64,000 nt of DNA, taken from NCBI GenBank assembly GCA_001557505.1, contig LSAX01000002.1, forward strand, positions 1,364,001 to 1,428,000, given 5' to 3'. The stretch's first letter is position 1. Every line of letters begins with the position of its first letter. Shown here piece by piece: positions 46,356-59,329 of the stretch. The DNA is from Reticulascus tulasneorum (lineage: Eukaryota > Ascomycota > Sordariomycetes > Glomerellales > Reticulascaceae). The notes beneath the pieces were generated by a model. The model ran no database searches and was not told the origin of the DNA. It saw only the letters and a program-made list of their open reading frames with translations. The translations under genes were made by a program, and so were the position numbers.

Positions 46356-48678
46356 TCACGTGATGTTGACACCCGATGGGGGCATCATGGTTGGGTAGTA
46401 GCCAGCGGAGCTCGGCTTGCCTTCGAACGGCCCGCACCTCTGGCTGACCATCAGCGGTCCCGGATGGAACAGACTGGGTAGCATTCCGCCCTCAGACTCT
46501 CTTTTGACTCTTTCCTGGTAGCTACCCAGATGTGACGCCATGTTATCATGTGTTGGGCGTGGATGAGTGAACATATCCACCCCGTCTCGTCCGTCTTGTT
46601 GTGCGTCGTAAAGAGCTCCAGGATAGTACTGGTAGTCTTTTGACGAGTCCATCTTGGCATCATCTGCCCCGATCATCGGCTCGCCGGTCATTTCATGGTG
46701 GTGCCGAGTTGTCCCGTAGTGTACTCCTGCTCCACGTGAGTCGAAGCCGTTTCCGTAGTTTCCTAGCATGGCACCGCCAGAAGAGAAATCAGAACCCATC
46801 ATCTGGTTGTTGGAGTACCCGCTGATGCTGCCACCCGAGCCGCCGGGCCCGCTACTGGTGCTTCCGCGTCTTTCGCTCTGGTAATGCCCTGGCGAACGGC
46901 CACGCACTATCATCTTGGCGGATTTGCGGTACGCAACCCGTATGTAGTTTTCTGGGGAATGGTTGCCCACATCGGCCCATAACTCTATCAATAAATGATA
47001 GTACTGCTGCGCAGCCCGCCTCTTGCCATTGTTTGCTGTCGCCTGTTTGAACTGGATTCGTTCGAAGGTGTGTTCAGTCTGGAAAGCCTCGCCTGAGTGG
47101 GCGCCGGGAAACCCGTCACCGTAACCAAGTCTCGACGGGCCTCCAAGCCCCGTATCGCCGCTGTAGAGGCTAAGAGGATGGTGGGTTGCCTGGGGTGGCT
47201 TTGGTACAAGTCGCACCCTCTCTGGTTTCGCTGTTGGGCCCTTGTCTCTTTTCGGAGTGTGCTGAACGAGCTCGATCGCATGGCCATCGCTGTCTGCTAC
47301 AACTGCAGAAATGGTCATGGCGAAGCCGAGTACCGGATATGGATGCTGTGATCCGCTCTGGATGTATTGCAAAGGGGAGTTGGGATAGTAAGGCGCCAAG
47401 GAGTACGAGCAAATACAGGAGAAGTAGTTGCGCCTGTAGCAGGTCCAGTCTCCGTCGGACTGGAAGAACCCTTTGTCGATGCTGCCTTGGATATCGATCT
47501 TTATCGACTGACCGGAGCTCCCATCGGTGTACTGGAGGATTCCCAGGCTGGTGACGGGTCCAAGTGGAGGCACACTCAGTTGGCCTTTCGGGGAGTATTG
47601 GTTGGCATCCATTCTTACGGGAGCCGTGAAACCTGCGATTGGGCTGGCAGTTGGGGATAAAGGGTGACGTCGCAAGACGGCTGGAAAGGAAGGAGACCTG
47701 GACGGGTGTTCCGATACCCTCCTGAAAGATGGCGTCGCCGGGGAATACTGGTCCCGAGTGCTGATTTGCGCTGTAGGATGGGGTAATGCTGTGGATCGAA
47801 GAGCATGTGCCATGCCCGTCGACGATGTGCTAGTGGTATCTTGGTGAGCTTGACTTGATTCTCTTCTCTTTCTCATGTGCGTCATTGGCACTGTGATGGG
47901 AAGATTTGTGCGACGTACTTTGAGGGCAGGCGAGGCCTGACGTCCAGGGTTGGGAAGATGTGAGAGGCGGAAGGATAGAATGCGCCTCCGTCTGGGGAGT
48001 ACGGTGTGGTTGTGTTTAAAATCGGTGGAGGGAACAGACTTATGAGTGGCGGCGGATTGGTTGGGGCCTCTATTGTCAATGATGGTCCGCCGGCGTTGTG
48101 TTCGTATCTGGACTACTCGTTAGTCGGAGGGTTTCCCGGCGAAGTGCCATGTACAGAGCGTTAGAACGCCCTGGCACGACAACTTTGTTGTACGGCGTTC
48201 CCATGCGAGACACAGTGTCAGTGCGACAAGGCTGTGGTACTGCCAACGCTGGCGTTGCACAGGGAAGAGCGGATACAGGATCGGGAGCTGTGAACACCAC
48301 TTCGCGGCAATTGGCGGGAAAGTGTGTAGATTCCAGGTAGTTCGTCCGGTGCCAGAAGTAGCTACCCGTCCCTCCGCATTATTTTACCGCTTGGGAGGAG
48401 ATCCAAAATTCGGTGGCAGCTTGAGTCGATGTAGAAGGGGGAAACACCAGGTAGTTTGGCCGGCCCGAAGAGACAGGCAGGCGTGCCTGGGCAGCATACG
48501 CTTGTAAGAGGGTGGGTATTGGGGAGAATGAGATCAGAATTGCAGATGAGAAAGGTATTTAAAAAGATAGCATAATGCAGGGCAGGGCAGAAGAAGAAGG
48601 GTGGCCCTCCATTTTAAACAAGGTCTTCTGGGTTAAGGTAGCGACGACAAGACCAATGAACGTTCACACGTACCGCAT
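46356..48678 (-). CDS. xprG: Ndt80/PhoG-family transcription factor, XprG / VIB-1 type
   Basis: Nuclear regulator; relatives control extracellular protease production and carbon starvation responses (XprG of Aspergillus) or heterokaryon incompatibility and protease and cellulase expression (VIB-1 of Neurospora). Main exons are 48107-47919 and 47871-46356, joined across a 47-nt intron (47872-47918, GTACGT donor, AATGAC branch). The protein then reads YEHNAGGPSLTIEAPTNPPP at the start. The initiating exon is uncertain: the best candidate is a 5-nt exon 48678-48674 (ATG CG) before a strong GTACGTGT donor and a 566-nt intron, giving 569 residues in frame. The Ig-like Ndt80 DNA-binding domain spans about 150-350, with DWTCYRRNYFSC, ERVRLVPKPP, HTFERIQFKQAT, the terminal RKSAKMIVRGRSPGHY and conserved Arg residues in it. 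Ser/Gly-rich tail. Orthology to XprG/VIB-1 rather than the second paralogue NdtA is by the N-terminus. Confidence 0.9.
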
Positions 48679-51600
48679 ATCAGACGTAGCTGGAGCCTGT
48701 ATGTTAAGGTAATCCAGCCCCGGCGAGTGTTCGTAGTCCTGCTCGCACCACGGCAAATGTCAGATTCAGTTGCCTCAACGGGGCCAATGTCAAAATTAGA
48801 AATAAAAGGAGATTCTGCAGTTCGAAGCCCCCAATGCTGTTGTGTTATTATAACCCTTGAGACACATGTTGGCTTGCGAAGCCGCTATGAGTAAGAGGGG
48901 AGAGATGGCAACCTAGAGCACCAGGGGAGACTGACGAGTTAGCAGCAGAACGCCTCACGTTATAAGCACCATGCCAGTCAGCGAAGGTAGAAAGGAGTAT
49001 GCACGCGAGATATGCGGGATAAGAGGAAAGGAACAAGGAGCCTAGGGAAAGTGGAGTAAGAAGTGTCTGTTTGCTGCATCCTCGTGAAATGTGTATGTGT
49101 GGTGGTGGTGGTGGTGGTGGTGGCCCGCAAGGTAAAATGTGTACAACAGGATACCGCGCAGCGACCCCAAGTACTTCGACAAGTCCGACAGTTAGTCGGC
49201 AATTTGTGCTGTGCATTCGGGAAACAAAGACGCGCGGGCGATTTCTTGCAGCGCCCCTCCAGATGCCGGGAGGATGGTGGTGCTCAGGTTGCACAGATCC
49301 ACGAGGAAGGCTGCGTCCTTGTGTTCCTAGTCCACCCCACGGAACAGGACCGTCGTGTGTGCAGAATCAAACCCGCACGACAAAGGACAAAGGGATATGA
49401 TGCTCGATGTGTTGCTGTTGCTGCGATGGTTCGCAGAGAGACCGTCTAGAGCGACGACGAGTCCCCCATTTTGCAACCGGGAAGAATCTTAAAGTAGAAA
49501 ACAAGAACAATTGGATGCAAACATAGAGATGGACGTACCGTGCCTAGGTCGAGTCTTCGGCTTCTTCCTTTTGTTCACCCACAGATTCGCATCTGCGGGT
49601 CCCGCACCACCACCTGGATCTTGCAGCTCGTCACTGCTGATTGTTTATACTGACCGATTCATTTAATTGGATTAATTAATATAGACCCCGTCGCCGCCAT
49701 TGCTTCGGCACAGAATTCGTGAAAGAGAGGAAAATAGAAAGAAGAAGAACACGGAAACGGTCGAAGGTAGTGTGCGGCGCGGGGGGGTGGAGGAAGGATT
49801 TGCAGGATAGATAGGTGATAGGTACCTTGGGGAGCTGTTGAGGATTCATACGACAATCGAGTGCAACGAAAGGCGTTGCGCCGTGGAAAGGTGATGATCT
49901 GGTACAGCGTGGCCCGCTTCTGGGTCCCTGAAGTCTCTAGGGCCCGCAGCCCATGTTAGCTAAGACGACTTTCCTATTATTCCTTGCAAACGTGGCTGCA
50001 CTGGCGTGCGGCGAGGCGTTTCAGGGATTCGTGCTGACCGACCTCAAGAACTGCCCCTGTCATGCCAAGGGTCCAATCTGTCTTCTGCAGAAGACCTTGC
50101 CGTTTTAACCTGACCACTCAAATTCACCGTCAGCACCTGACCCGATATTTATCAAGAAGGCCCGGTGAAGTGTCGACGGAGGACTCGGCAGCAACTGTTA
50201 AGGGACCAATGGATGAGGGATGGCCAGCTAACAGGCAACCAAGAACTTCATGGGCTCTCTGGCTGGCTAGAGCTTTCCGAGAACCCACCCCCATCTCTCG
50301 GTTTCTCCTGCTTCTTGCCAACTGCCTTGCAGCTCATCCAGTGAGAGTTGGAGGGCACCGGAAGCACTAACATGCAGGACGGGAATCGAAGTATCTCCCT
50401 AGTGGAATATCAGTCTTGGTCTTGCAGCATCCGCTCCGATCAGATTGCCCGGCACATGCGCCAGGACACGAATGGATGCAAAATCAGATTTGCACAGGGG
50501 CGGCACAACCAGCGGGCTGGGTCAGTCCGCCATCCCAAGCCTAGCCCCCTCCGGAACTTCATCATGTCTCCAGCCCGAAGCAGCCACCGCGCAGAGCGTT
50601 GGAAGAGCAAGCGGGTAAGAGTGCAGTCTACTCACTTGGGTTGAATGGGTGGCGAAGCTACAGCACCTCCTTCGAGATTGATGCCGGGATGCAGGTCCTT
50701 GAGGGCTCGTCGAAGAAGCGGCGAATGACAGGTGAGTTCTTGGCGCTTGGGAAGACGATTGGGAAAGCAAAAAGATTCAATGCGCCAACTCTTGACGTGT
50801 GTATGAGAAAGGAGGAGATTCTGCGAGAAAATCAACCGAGTGCAGGATCTTGGACGCCGTGGTAACTATATAATCTTGATCACACCCCAGTAGGGATTGC
50901 CGTCGGATTGCACAGAACCAAGAAGTTAGAGGATCAAGAGGCAAGTTCGAAATAGAGGTCGTACAAGCCGAGCATCAACCAAGAGCTAAAAATTGCCAAG
51001 CGTAATGCCGATACCCTTCAGAAAGAGGCAGAGACTGAGCCCCGGAAGGGTCAGACTGGCCGGGATGCGCTTCTCGCAAGAGCAAGCAGGTTGCGCAAAG
51101 TCTGAGACAACGGCAGAGGGACATTCAGAATTGTAGAAGGCTCAGAGTCCCTTGTCTACCTATTTTGCAAGAGCAGTTTTGTGTCTTCGCTGAGCTGAAA
51201 TGACGGGGGGCGAGTGCTGCGTGGGCAGTGGGAGAGCTCATTCCCTGGCCACACAATCAAGTCTTGACTGCCGACTTCGATCCAAGCAGTCTCTGCGCCG
51301 ATATTTCTCAGTAAGAAGCCGTTGGACCTGCATCCAGTCGTCCGGCTTTGCTAGACCCGCAGCTAAGCAAAACTCCAAAGTGCTGGAAAAACGACACCGT
51401 GGATCACAGAGCGGCGTGCAATTCTAGTTGGTGGATCGACGCAAGAGCTTTGGATCACCTTTTAATTATCTTCAGTTATGATTAGGGTTCTATGGAGCTT
51501 CACTTACAGCTGCCCATCAGCCTTTGGACTCAGAGATCCGGTCAACTTTGTCCAGTGTCTATCCTCGGTGGCTGAGGTTTTGCCCAGGGACAGGAGAGGA

Positions 51601-54600
51601 AGGCTTCCACTAACTAAAAAACAACATTGTCATTGGCCTTCCTTGCATCGGACATGCAACTACCCTTCGATCAAGGGCCTGAACGAAACGCCACAAACAC
51701 TGCTTTTTGATTGAGGAACGATTTGCCTCATGAATGGGTGGAATATCACCGGTAGCCTGCAGATATGAAGGCAGGATTGGAGTGGATTGGAGGGCAATCT
51801 CCGCCACTCAGATCGAGGGTTGCTTGGAGCCAAGCTCCAACCATGGGCCCATACTGACGTCGCGGAATCAGCTGTGCCTCTGGTAATGATCTTGCAGAGC
51901 GGACGGCTGGCCATTGGGCTTGCAAGCTTTGACCCACTGCCGTCGGAATGATATGGTTTGCGACGAGGTTTCGTGTCCGGACTTACGGCCATAGCAAAGA
52001 TAGCCTCGCTTGTTTCTACCGGGCACAACCAATGAGAGAATCTGATCCAAGAAGTACATGGCCTGCTTCCCTGCTTTCGGCCCTATGGGTTTCTGCCATG
52101 CGATTCAATGCTGCCGTTGGCTAGTAGTTCGGCAAGGCAAAAGGCCAAGTCATCGACCGGGAGACTACGAGCTTGCGAAGCGTGTCTCAGCCGGTGCAGT
52201 CCAAGCTCATAAACACGTGCATCCGGAATAGAGTTTTACTTCAGCTTGGCTATTTGATACACCGACGGCACTCTGAATATACCTCCCTCACCCCCAAGCA
52301 GAAGCACATCAGGTCGACACTCATATCGCAAGTTCTAGTGAAGCAGGAATCCCATCAACTGCGAGACCAGTAACGAACAGGGGGCTAGCTATCCAGAAGC
52401 AGACTGCATTCCTTCTCAACGAAAAGTAAGTCACCGCAGTAGCTGCGCTTGCAGAGGGGCCAATAGTATTGATATCTACCCGAAACGAGGGTTGAAATAC
52501 TGTGGTCCAAACGGCCGGGCTTCTAAACGAGAAAGCAAGTGTGCTTTGCAGCGTCCCAAGTGGCGAGCAAGCAGCGCGTCCGCGATTGCTTGTTTCCCTG
52601 CGAGGAATGGTCAATACAGCGAGGTGCTGGAGTTGGATTGTCGTTTGTGCAAGCTCCCGTTGACTAGACCATGCCCGCCAGACCAGCCTGTACGAGACGC
52701 ACGCCGAGCATACATGAGGCATCAATTCAGATGCCCTTTGTTTCAGATGGCCGTTCTTTCGGCCGCTCGTTCTTCTACATAGTCTGTAAGAGCGGCGGCG
52801 GCCTCATGTACTAGGTAAATGAAGGATCGCGCTATATTAACATGTCGGACAGACACCTAGCCCGACGTAAGCAGCCAGCCTTCTTGTGTAGTGGGTCAGT
52901 CCTGCTGCCAAAAACATGTCAGGGTTCCAACTCCAGGTTGAAGCCAGAGAATACATGGCTGATGTCAGAGGCTAGGCATCGTAGTCAAGATGGCCGCGTA
53001 TTGCTCTGGCGCATCGGATCGGGCCGCTAGTCCTGGACATTCGCGGGCACCTTTTGGCTAGTCGGTTTGAGTGGGGCCAGATGACTGGCGGACGCGGTGG
53101 TCAGCGGGTAATGAAATGCTCTATATGTAGCTGCTTGCTGCAGGAAGTACTGCATATAATCCTGCAAGCCATTCCATTGCTAAAGACTCCCACCAGCTTC
53201 GATTTGATATGGCAGTGTTGCCCGTATGTTCCTTTCGAGATTCCCAGATCTTGTACCATGTGACAGATTACCGGCTTCCAGGGACGCCTTTGCGAAGGAC
53301 TTGGACGTATCATATGCTATGCTACACCATGAGAGGAACATCAATTGGCGATGGCCTGCCTTGCAGGAAGCAAGTCACTGGTGCATGGAACCAAGGCAGG
53401 GGTTGCGGGTGGTAACGCAAGAAGCTGAAGGGCTGATTGGGCGGCGGCCTTGCAGCGGGTGAGGAAGACCGGGGAGAAATACATGAAATACATACTGCCC
53501 AGGGGTGAACTACAGTGTAATCCGTAGGGTATGTAGATGAGCTCGCCTGGTCTGGTGGCTTGATCAGTATCCTAACTTACGTTGTATAGTAGACGACTAT
53601 GTGGAAGAGGCTGCACCGACTGGACCGCCCAGGCTTAATGTGAGAGCGTGTCGGTTCACATGCTGGAAGCTCTTCCTGACACGGGTCTCTAACCGCGGCG
53701 GAAATGGTCTTCACACCGGCCAGTGCGCGTCCGGCAAGATGCCAACAGTGACGAGGTTGCGGACAATGGTGGCTTTGTCTCTTTCGACCTGAGGAGGAAG
53801 AAGAAACAAATGGGAAGAAAAGAAAAGGGAGGAAAGAAGCGCTCCAGAACCCGCCCAAGCTCGTCAACCGGTGTGGGCCGGTCAAGTAGTGGGGTGGGGT
53901 GCTGGGGGCGGTGCCCATCGATTGGCCAGAGCCACCTGTCGCCTGCACCACCCACTGGAATAGGCATGGCAAGCCCTGTATTTCCCAAGTAGCGCGGCAC
54001 CCAAATCGGGAGGGCCAGGTACATGCAGGAGCAGGAAACTGAAGACTCGCATCTTGGCTCGCGAGTTGGGAGAGTGGGGCGAGACCACCCCTTCACTGCT
54101 TCCCGCGGCGCATCTGCACCATTCCATGCTGCCAACCCCCATAAACGATCTCACCGACACCTCCACGATGCCGAATCAAGACACTCGTCTGCCACTTGAT
54201 GTGGGTTGCTTTTCTCCGGGACACTATCGTGGCACGTATCCGTCCATCGTGCCACTGTGTCTAGGCCACTTGGTCTCCAGTCCGGTGTTGACAGCTGTCT
54301 GGGTTCCTACATTCCTCTGGGATCTGGTAACAGCACATGACTGGTTTCGCAACGACTTTCGATGGTTATGGCTGGATGCCGGGGAGAGGCACTACACTGC
54401 AAATCACAATTGGCCTCCTTGGAATCTGGTCTTCCGGATAGCCCAAATGTGTTGAAGGTCTCCTCTTTCATCACCACTCGACAGGTTGGCTTGGATGATG
54501 CCCCCGCGCCTGGTGGCCCTGATACCGGCCCCATCGTGATAGCTACTGGCCCGGTAGCTCTGCAGCCAGGCATTTGGGACGTTACTCTTTTGGTACTGGG

Positions 54601-57600
54601 GCATCCATATCGAATGTCGAGCGAGGATGCGCTACGGAGGCACGCAAATCTTGCAGCCGGCTGCTGCCCGCGCTGCGAACAGGACCCAGATTGTGACCCG
54701 TACTGTTTGTACCAACAAGTATCTCCAAGGTCTTGACGGTACAGTACAAGGTTTTCCCACCCTCTCCCGCGGTCAATCAACTCGTGGAGGGGGGCTTGTT
54801 GGGGAATGTATGCAAGTGCAGACATAGACACACTGGATAGTAATCTATCTCCGGCTGCGAAAGGCCAGAAACCACCATGGGCCTTGGGACTCAACCAGAT
54901 CACTTCATCACACCACTACCAATGTCTTGCGCCGAAACAACGAGGCAATCAGTTCAAAATGCGCTTTTCATGCATCTTGCTGTCGTCATTAAACCGTGAC
55001 TCATTCATTGCTAATTGCATCGCTCGTAGTGATGGTCGCCTCGCATTCGGCGTCCGCAAGAGTTATAGGGATATCTGGTTGATGCTCTGGTCGGCAGTGG
55101 CTGGAATTGGCATCACTGTGCATATTCTAGTGCGGCTACCCATACTTGCAGGCATAGGTTTCCGGTGTAGTTGTTGCGGAGACCTTCCCTTTCTCTCCAT
55201 TCACACCCCTCTGTCTGGACCTGCTCCAGACGCCTGCCTGCATCTATGGTTGTTTCATGCTTCTGAGATGCTTGCAATGGCCCGCGGCGAGGTCAAGGAA
55301 TAGAATATGGCAAATGGCAACTGCCCCCATATTGCCACCCTACGGGACTAAGCTTTGGTTGGCAAAGGTGGCAAGCCTCGAGTGCTTCCATCCGACATCC
55401 AAACAATGTTTGCTCGATTCTCTCAGGCATTCCAACGAATATAGCAACAAGCGGTCAAGAAGGCGAAGGAAAACCGGCGTGCAGCATGCTCACGGACCTG
55501 GTCATTGAGTCTAGTCGGATTTGCATCTTGGCTATGGGGCAAACAAGGCATCTTGGAGTCCTATCGGGATTATGTAGCGGCTTGAGGGGCATTGAAGACG
55601 TTCTATGGGGCTATCACTCCGTCCAACCACGGGATGCGCATCCATTACGGCCAAGCAGTTCGACAGCCCATAGTATGTTGCGCTGACCCTCATCCTACCA
55701 ATACCCAGGGGCGATGAGCAGTAGCAGAACTTGTTACACAGGAGAGTGCTTCATCCGAGAGGACCTCCTGACCAAGACGATACAAGAGAAGGCTCGGGGG
55801 TAGACACAGGGGAGCCCCGTCCAGCTTGCTGTACCCGGAAACAATCAACACTTCGACTGGCAGAGTTCGCAACACCTTGCTGGAATTTTTAATTGGTTCG
55901 TCTATGCTTACTTTCAAGGCTGTAACTATGGGGCTTGCTCGTTTCTGACTCTACAATCGTAAGGCATACATACTCCTTACAACCACAGAAAGGCGGGTAG
56001 GATCTTCGAAGATTGCAACGTCTCTCGCAAGCGAACTTTGTCTGAGGATCTCATGATTTGCATAGAACCATTCCCTCGGAACGGACACAACATATACGGG
56101 TCGCCATGTTCATCTGCCGATAAGTCTCGAAGAGAATTCATGAAGGCTGGATCCTTACAACGTTACCTAAACTCTGCTTTCGAATCGGATCTAGCTGGCA
56201 AGGGAGACCCTTTTCCGGATTTGTTCGCTTCCCCCTTCCAAATCGAGCTTGGCAATCCTCTCTTGTCAAACCTGAAGAGCTCACACCAACGTTAACTTCC
56301 TGTCTTCGCCACCGGTCCGGGTTGTCTCAACTCCGCATCTCAGCCCCTCCTCATGCTGTGTTAGCTTCTTTGCCTTCTGCCCAGATGGTTGCCTTCATGA
56401 CCTTGGCTAGATATTGGGTGTTCATCATGAACCGACGCCGGCCAAGCGCGTCAACTCATGGAAACCCCTGACTAGGCCGAAATTAAGAAGCCATACGTGG
56501 CCATCAGCGTAGCCACATTGTCTTGCTCAGGCTTTGATACCCAATGCTGCCCAAATGCGCTTCAACACTGCACCCAAACACGGCGCGAGGTGTAGACGCC
56601 CGCCACTTTCTCTCCCGGTTTCAGGCAAGCTCTTCTCCTGCTAACATGGGCTATTTTGTCCATATCTGCAACGTTGAACAAGATCGTCAGGATTGAAGGC
56701 AGGGATTTCCACGTTCCAGCAGGTCATGATGCCCATGTCTGTGACTGGAGATGATTGCCAGCACACCGCCAGGCACTATCTTTCGTAGCGATTCAGCACT
56801 ACGGAGGTTTCACTGATGAGGGCGAGACTGCCCGAGCAAATCGATCGGCATCTCCGTCGGAAGAAATTGCAATTATCACGAGAGTACGTGTCTGCCTGCC
56901 AGAGACTGGCGGAGCTAAAGACGCAACCCGCCGGTATCCAAGTTCAGCCGTCTTTTCTGAAAGAGTCACCTCCGCCCACCAGGGCGATTGTGACTTAGCT
57001 AGAGCAACTTGTCACCGGGGAACGCAAGTCAAGGCCCACTGCCACTGCCCCATGCTGCGGGTGTGTATAATCCATCCGCCTGAGTCAGCGATTAGATTGA
57101 GAGATTGTATGTGGACTTGGACTCGTTCGGGAAGAATGGGAGGGAACCTATGAATCAATCTGCGTGGGTGACACCGAAGTACTTTGTCAAACGTCTGTCA
57201 TCCTGCAATCTTCACGCTCGATTGCCGCTAGTAGCATTGGATTCGTTAAGTCTCCAGATCCTACCAAAGGCAAAGCTGTTCTATAATTTGTTTACCAACC
57301 GAAACCCTGTTGACCACAGGGCCTAACCGGGAGGTCAATGGAAGCTAGACTAGCACACCTTGGACGATGGACAAGACGGCCATATCAAGGCTGTCTCAGC
57401 TTGGATCGCAAGTGGCTCGTCTACCCGGTTCATAGCAGTGGGTTTTACTCACGAAGTTTTAGAAGCTTGGTTGTTTCAAATCTGGATATGGGCTAAGCAG
57501 ATTATCCCCGTCGTGCACATTATGGAGGCATTCGGGCCGTAGATCAGCGACTCCAAATATCAGATAGAGTGACTGTCCGAAACCGACAGCGGGGTTATTT

Positions 57601-57845
57601 GGTGTGCAACCTAGCTAATGCACAGACCACGTGTTTGCCTTGCCTGTGGCGGGGTCACTGATGACTCCCCAATATGACTCTCCCCCAAATGACTCCATCA
57701 TGGCTGGCCATTATGGTGCCGCGCGGTTACACAAAACCTCGTTCGTACTGTCCCACATATGCAAAACGAGATCTGCTGTTTGTGTCCCGGGTTGCTCTCT
57801 TACGACACGACACGCGAGAGCACGCAGTCCCGCCATATATTTGGT
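48679..57845. other. About 9 kb with no firmly supported gene
   Basis: The part near 48.7-50 kb is likely the promoter and leader of the Ndt80-type gene. Further on, frames of up to 198 codons (54307-54903, -) lack domains and are matched by equal frames on the opposite strand. At about 50.9-51.1 kb a Lys/Arg/Glu-rich stretch on the plus strand (INQELKIAKRNADTLQKEAE-like, ending at a TGA) has the look of a transposase C-terminal tail, but no other element part is recognised. At 54470-54736 (+) a Cys-containing coding-like stretch ends NLAAGCCPRCEQDPDCDPYC. None can be called a gene. Confidence 0.4.
49101..49123 (+). repeat. (GGT)7 microsatellite
   Basis: Seven GGT units plus a partial unit, about 420 bp upstream of the proposed start of the Ndt80-type gene and therefore within its promoter or leader. 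Confidence 0.8.
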
Positions 57846-59281
57846 ATGCCTAAGAAAAGGCATCAAACACTCTACTCGAAGCCGCAGTTAACGCCCGCCG
57901 CATCACTTGGAACCTCTGCTTCAGGGTCCAGCTCAGCCGGTATGCGCCGTCTCCCACCTTTTCGAACTACCATGGTCAACTGCTAAGACTGCTGTGGATA
58001 GAGAAGCAGCAAAGGGGCGTTAACGAGCTTTTGGCCGACCTGCGTCGAACGAACTTGTCTTCGTCTGGCACTTCGTACACCCCGGTATCGCCGAGCGTCC
58101 CGCCGACGATCCAACAGATCCTTCAACTTCCTGAGACGCCCCCTCCTGCACCGAGGCGACCGAGAAGACGAGATGCTAGTGGAAGGAGATTGCCACCAGG
58201 TCCGCCTGCACCTAGAAGCTGGCTGTCTCGGTCGAAACATGCTGATCGTGTTCAAGGGAGCGCGGTGCGTGGCCTGGTAGAGTCACATGGCTTGCCTGGA
58301 ATGTACGAGCCCGCTCTGGGTAGTATGATGGATATTATACTCCGACACATGGCTGTCGAATGGGAATTCCAGAGAGCTTACAACAGATACTACCTTTATT
58401 CTCTGCCGAGCCGGGTCAGGGCTTCGTTGATCAGGTATATCGGTCATGAGCACGAAGGAGGGATATCCGTGATAGACTTGAGAACCATCTTCATCCCCCC
58501 TGCGGAGGAAGATGGCGGAAGCGAACTTGACGCTGAAACATTGGCAGACATCAACAATGACTTCCACTATCTTGACCTCTCAGGGTCCGTGGGACGAACC
58601 ATCTCCGTCAAGGAACTCGCAGACTTCCTCTTCCCATCACAGCTGACGCACTCAACGAGTGACGTTCTGGACTCATGGGACACGGCAGAGATCATCTCCG
58701 TACCGGCCCAGCTGATCCCTAACATATCGCATCTATCCCTAGGCACCACTCCACAACACGCCTCCCGCGCATCTTGGAAACATCTGCTGTCTCTCGCATC
58801 CAAGCTGCCGACGCTCACACATCTAAGCCTGGCCTTCTGGCCGGAGCCTAGCTTGACTCCGAACGCAAAATTTTCTTCCGTCATATCACCTCAGGGCAGA
58901 GCGATTCAATACGGTGGTACCGGGCCATACTCACACTCTCTTGACGACGATTGGTCCGAAGCCATTATCCTGCTGCGAAAACTTAGCAAAAGCCTGTATA
59001 GACTCGAGTACCTGGATCTGACCGGGTGCGGTGCATGGTTTAAGGTTTTGATGGCCACTGTAGATCGTGATTGTATCGATTGGAAAGGGCATTGGGGGAA
59101 GATCTCGACGCTAAAATTGCGGTATGGCTACGAACTTGGAGGCGAGGCCTCCATCTCGAGTCACGAACGTCTCGTTGAGACAGCGGAGACGGCGAAATCT
59201 GTGGAAAGGCACATCGTCGCAAGACGAGCGGGCAAAGGAAGATTTATTACTATAGATAGAGATGAGCCACCCATGGCCTAA
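57846..59281 (+). CDS. Conserved fungal protein of unknown function with Leu-rich segments
   Basis: Two exons, 57846-57939 and 58002-59281, joined across a 62-nt intron (GTATGC donor, TAG acceptor); 1374 nt in frame, 457 residues. The ATG at 57846 gives MPKKRHQTLYSKPQLTP; the longer second-exon frame alone has no ATG near its start, which supports the spliced model. Order: Ser/Thr-rich N-terminus; VNELLADLRRTNL at about 37; a Pro/Arg-rich linker (TPPPAPRRPRRRDASGRRLP, about 80-100); a helical core with WEFQRAYNRYYLYSLPSRVR; then leucine-rich segments (FHYLDLSGSVGRTISV, NISHLSLG, LTHLSLAFWPEPSLTPNAKF, RLEYLDLTGCGAWF) separated by QYGGTGPYSHSLDDDWSEA. Leucine-rich-repeat-like periodicity suggests a protein-interaction role. 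I recall similar fungal proteins, but no function. It is sometimes labelled tafazzin-like in databases as far as I recall, yet I see no acyltransferase HX4D motif. Confidence 0.85.
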
Positions 59282-59329
59282 TGGCCGGGAGAGAAATAGA
59301 TGTAAGCCATTACAAATGAGAAGTTTGAA

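Noticed and set aside
54307..54903. A 198-codon minus-strand frame
   Set aside because: The opposite strand is at least as coding-like over the same bases, and no family is recognised.
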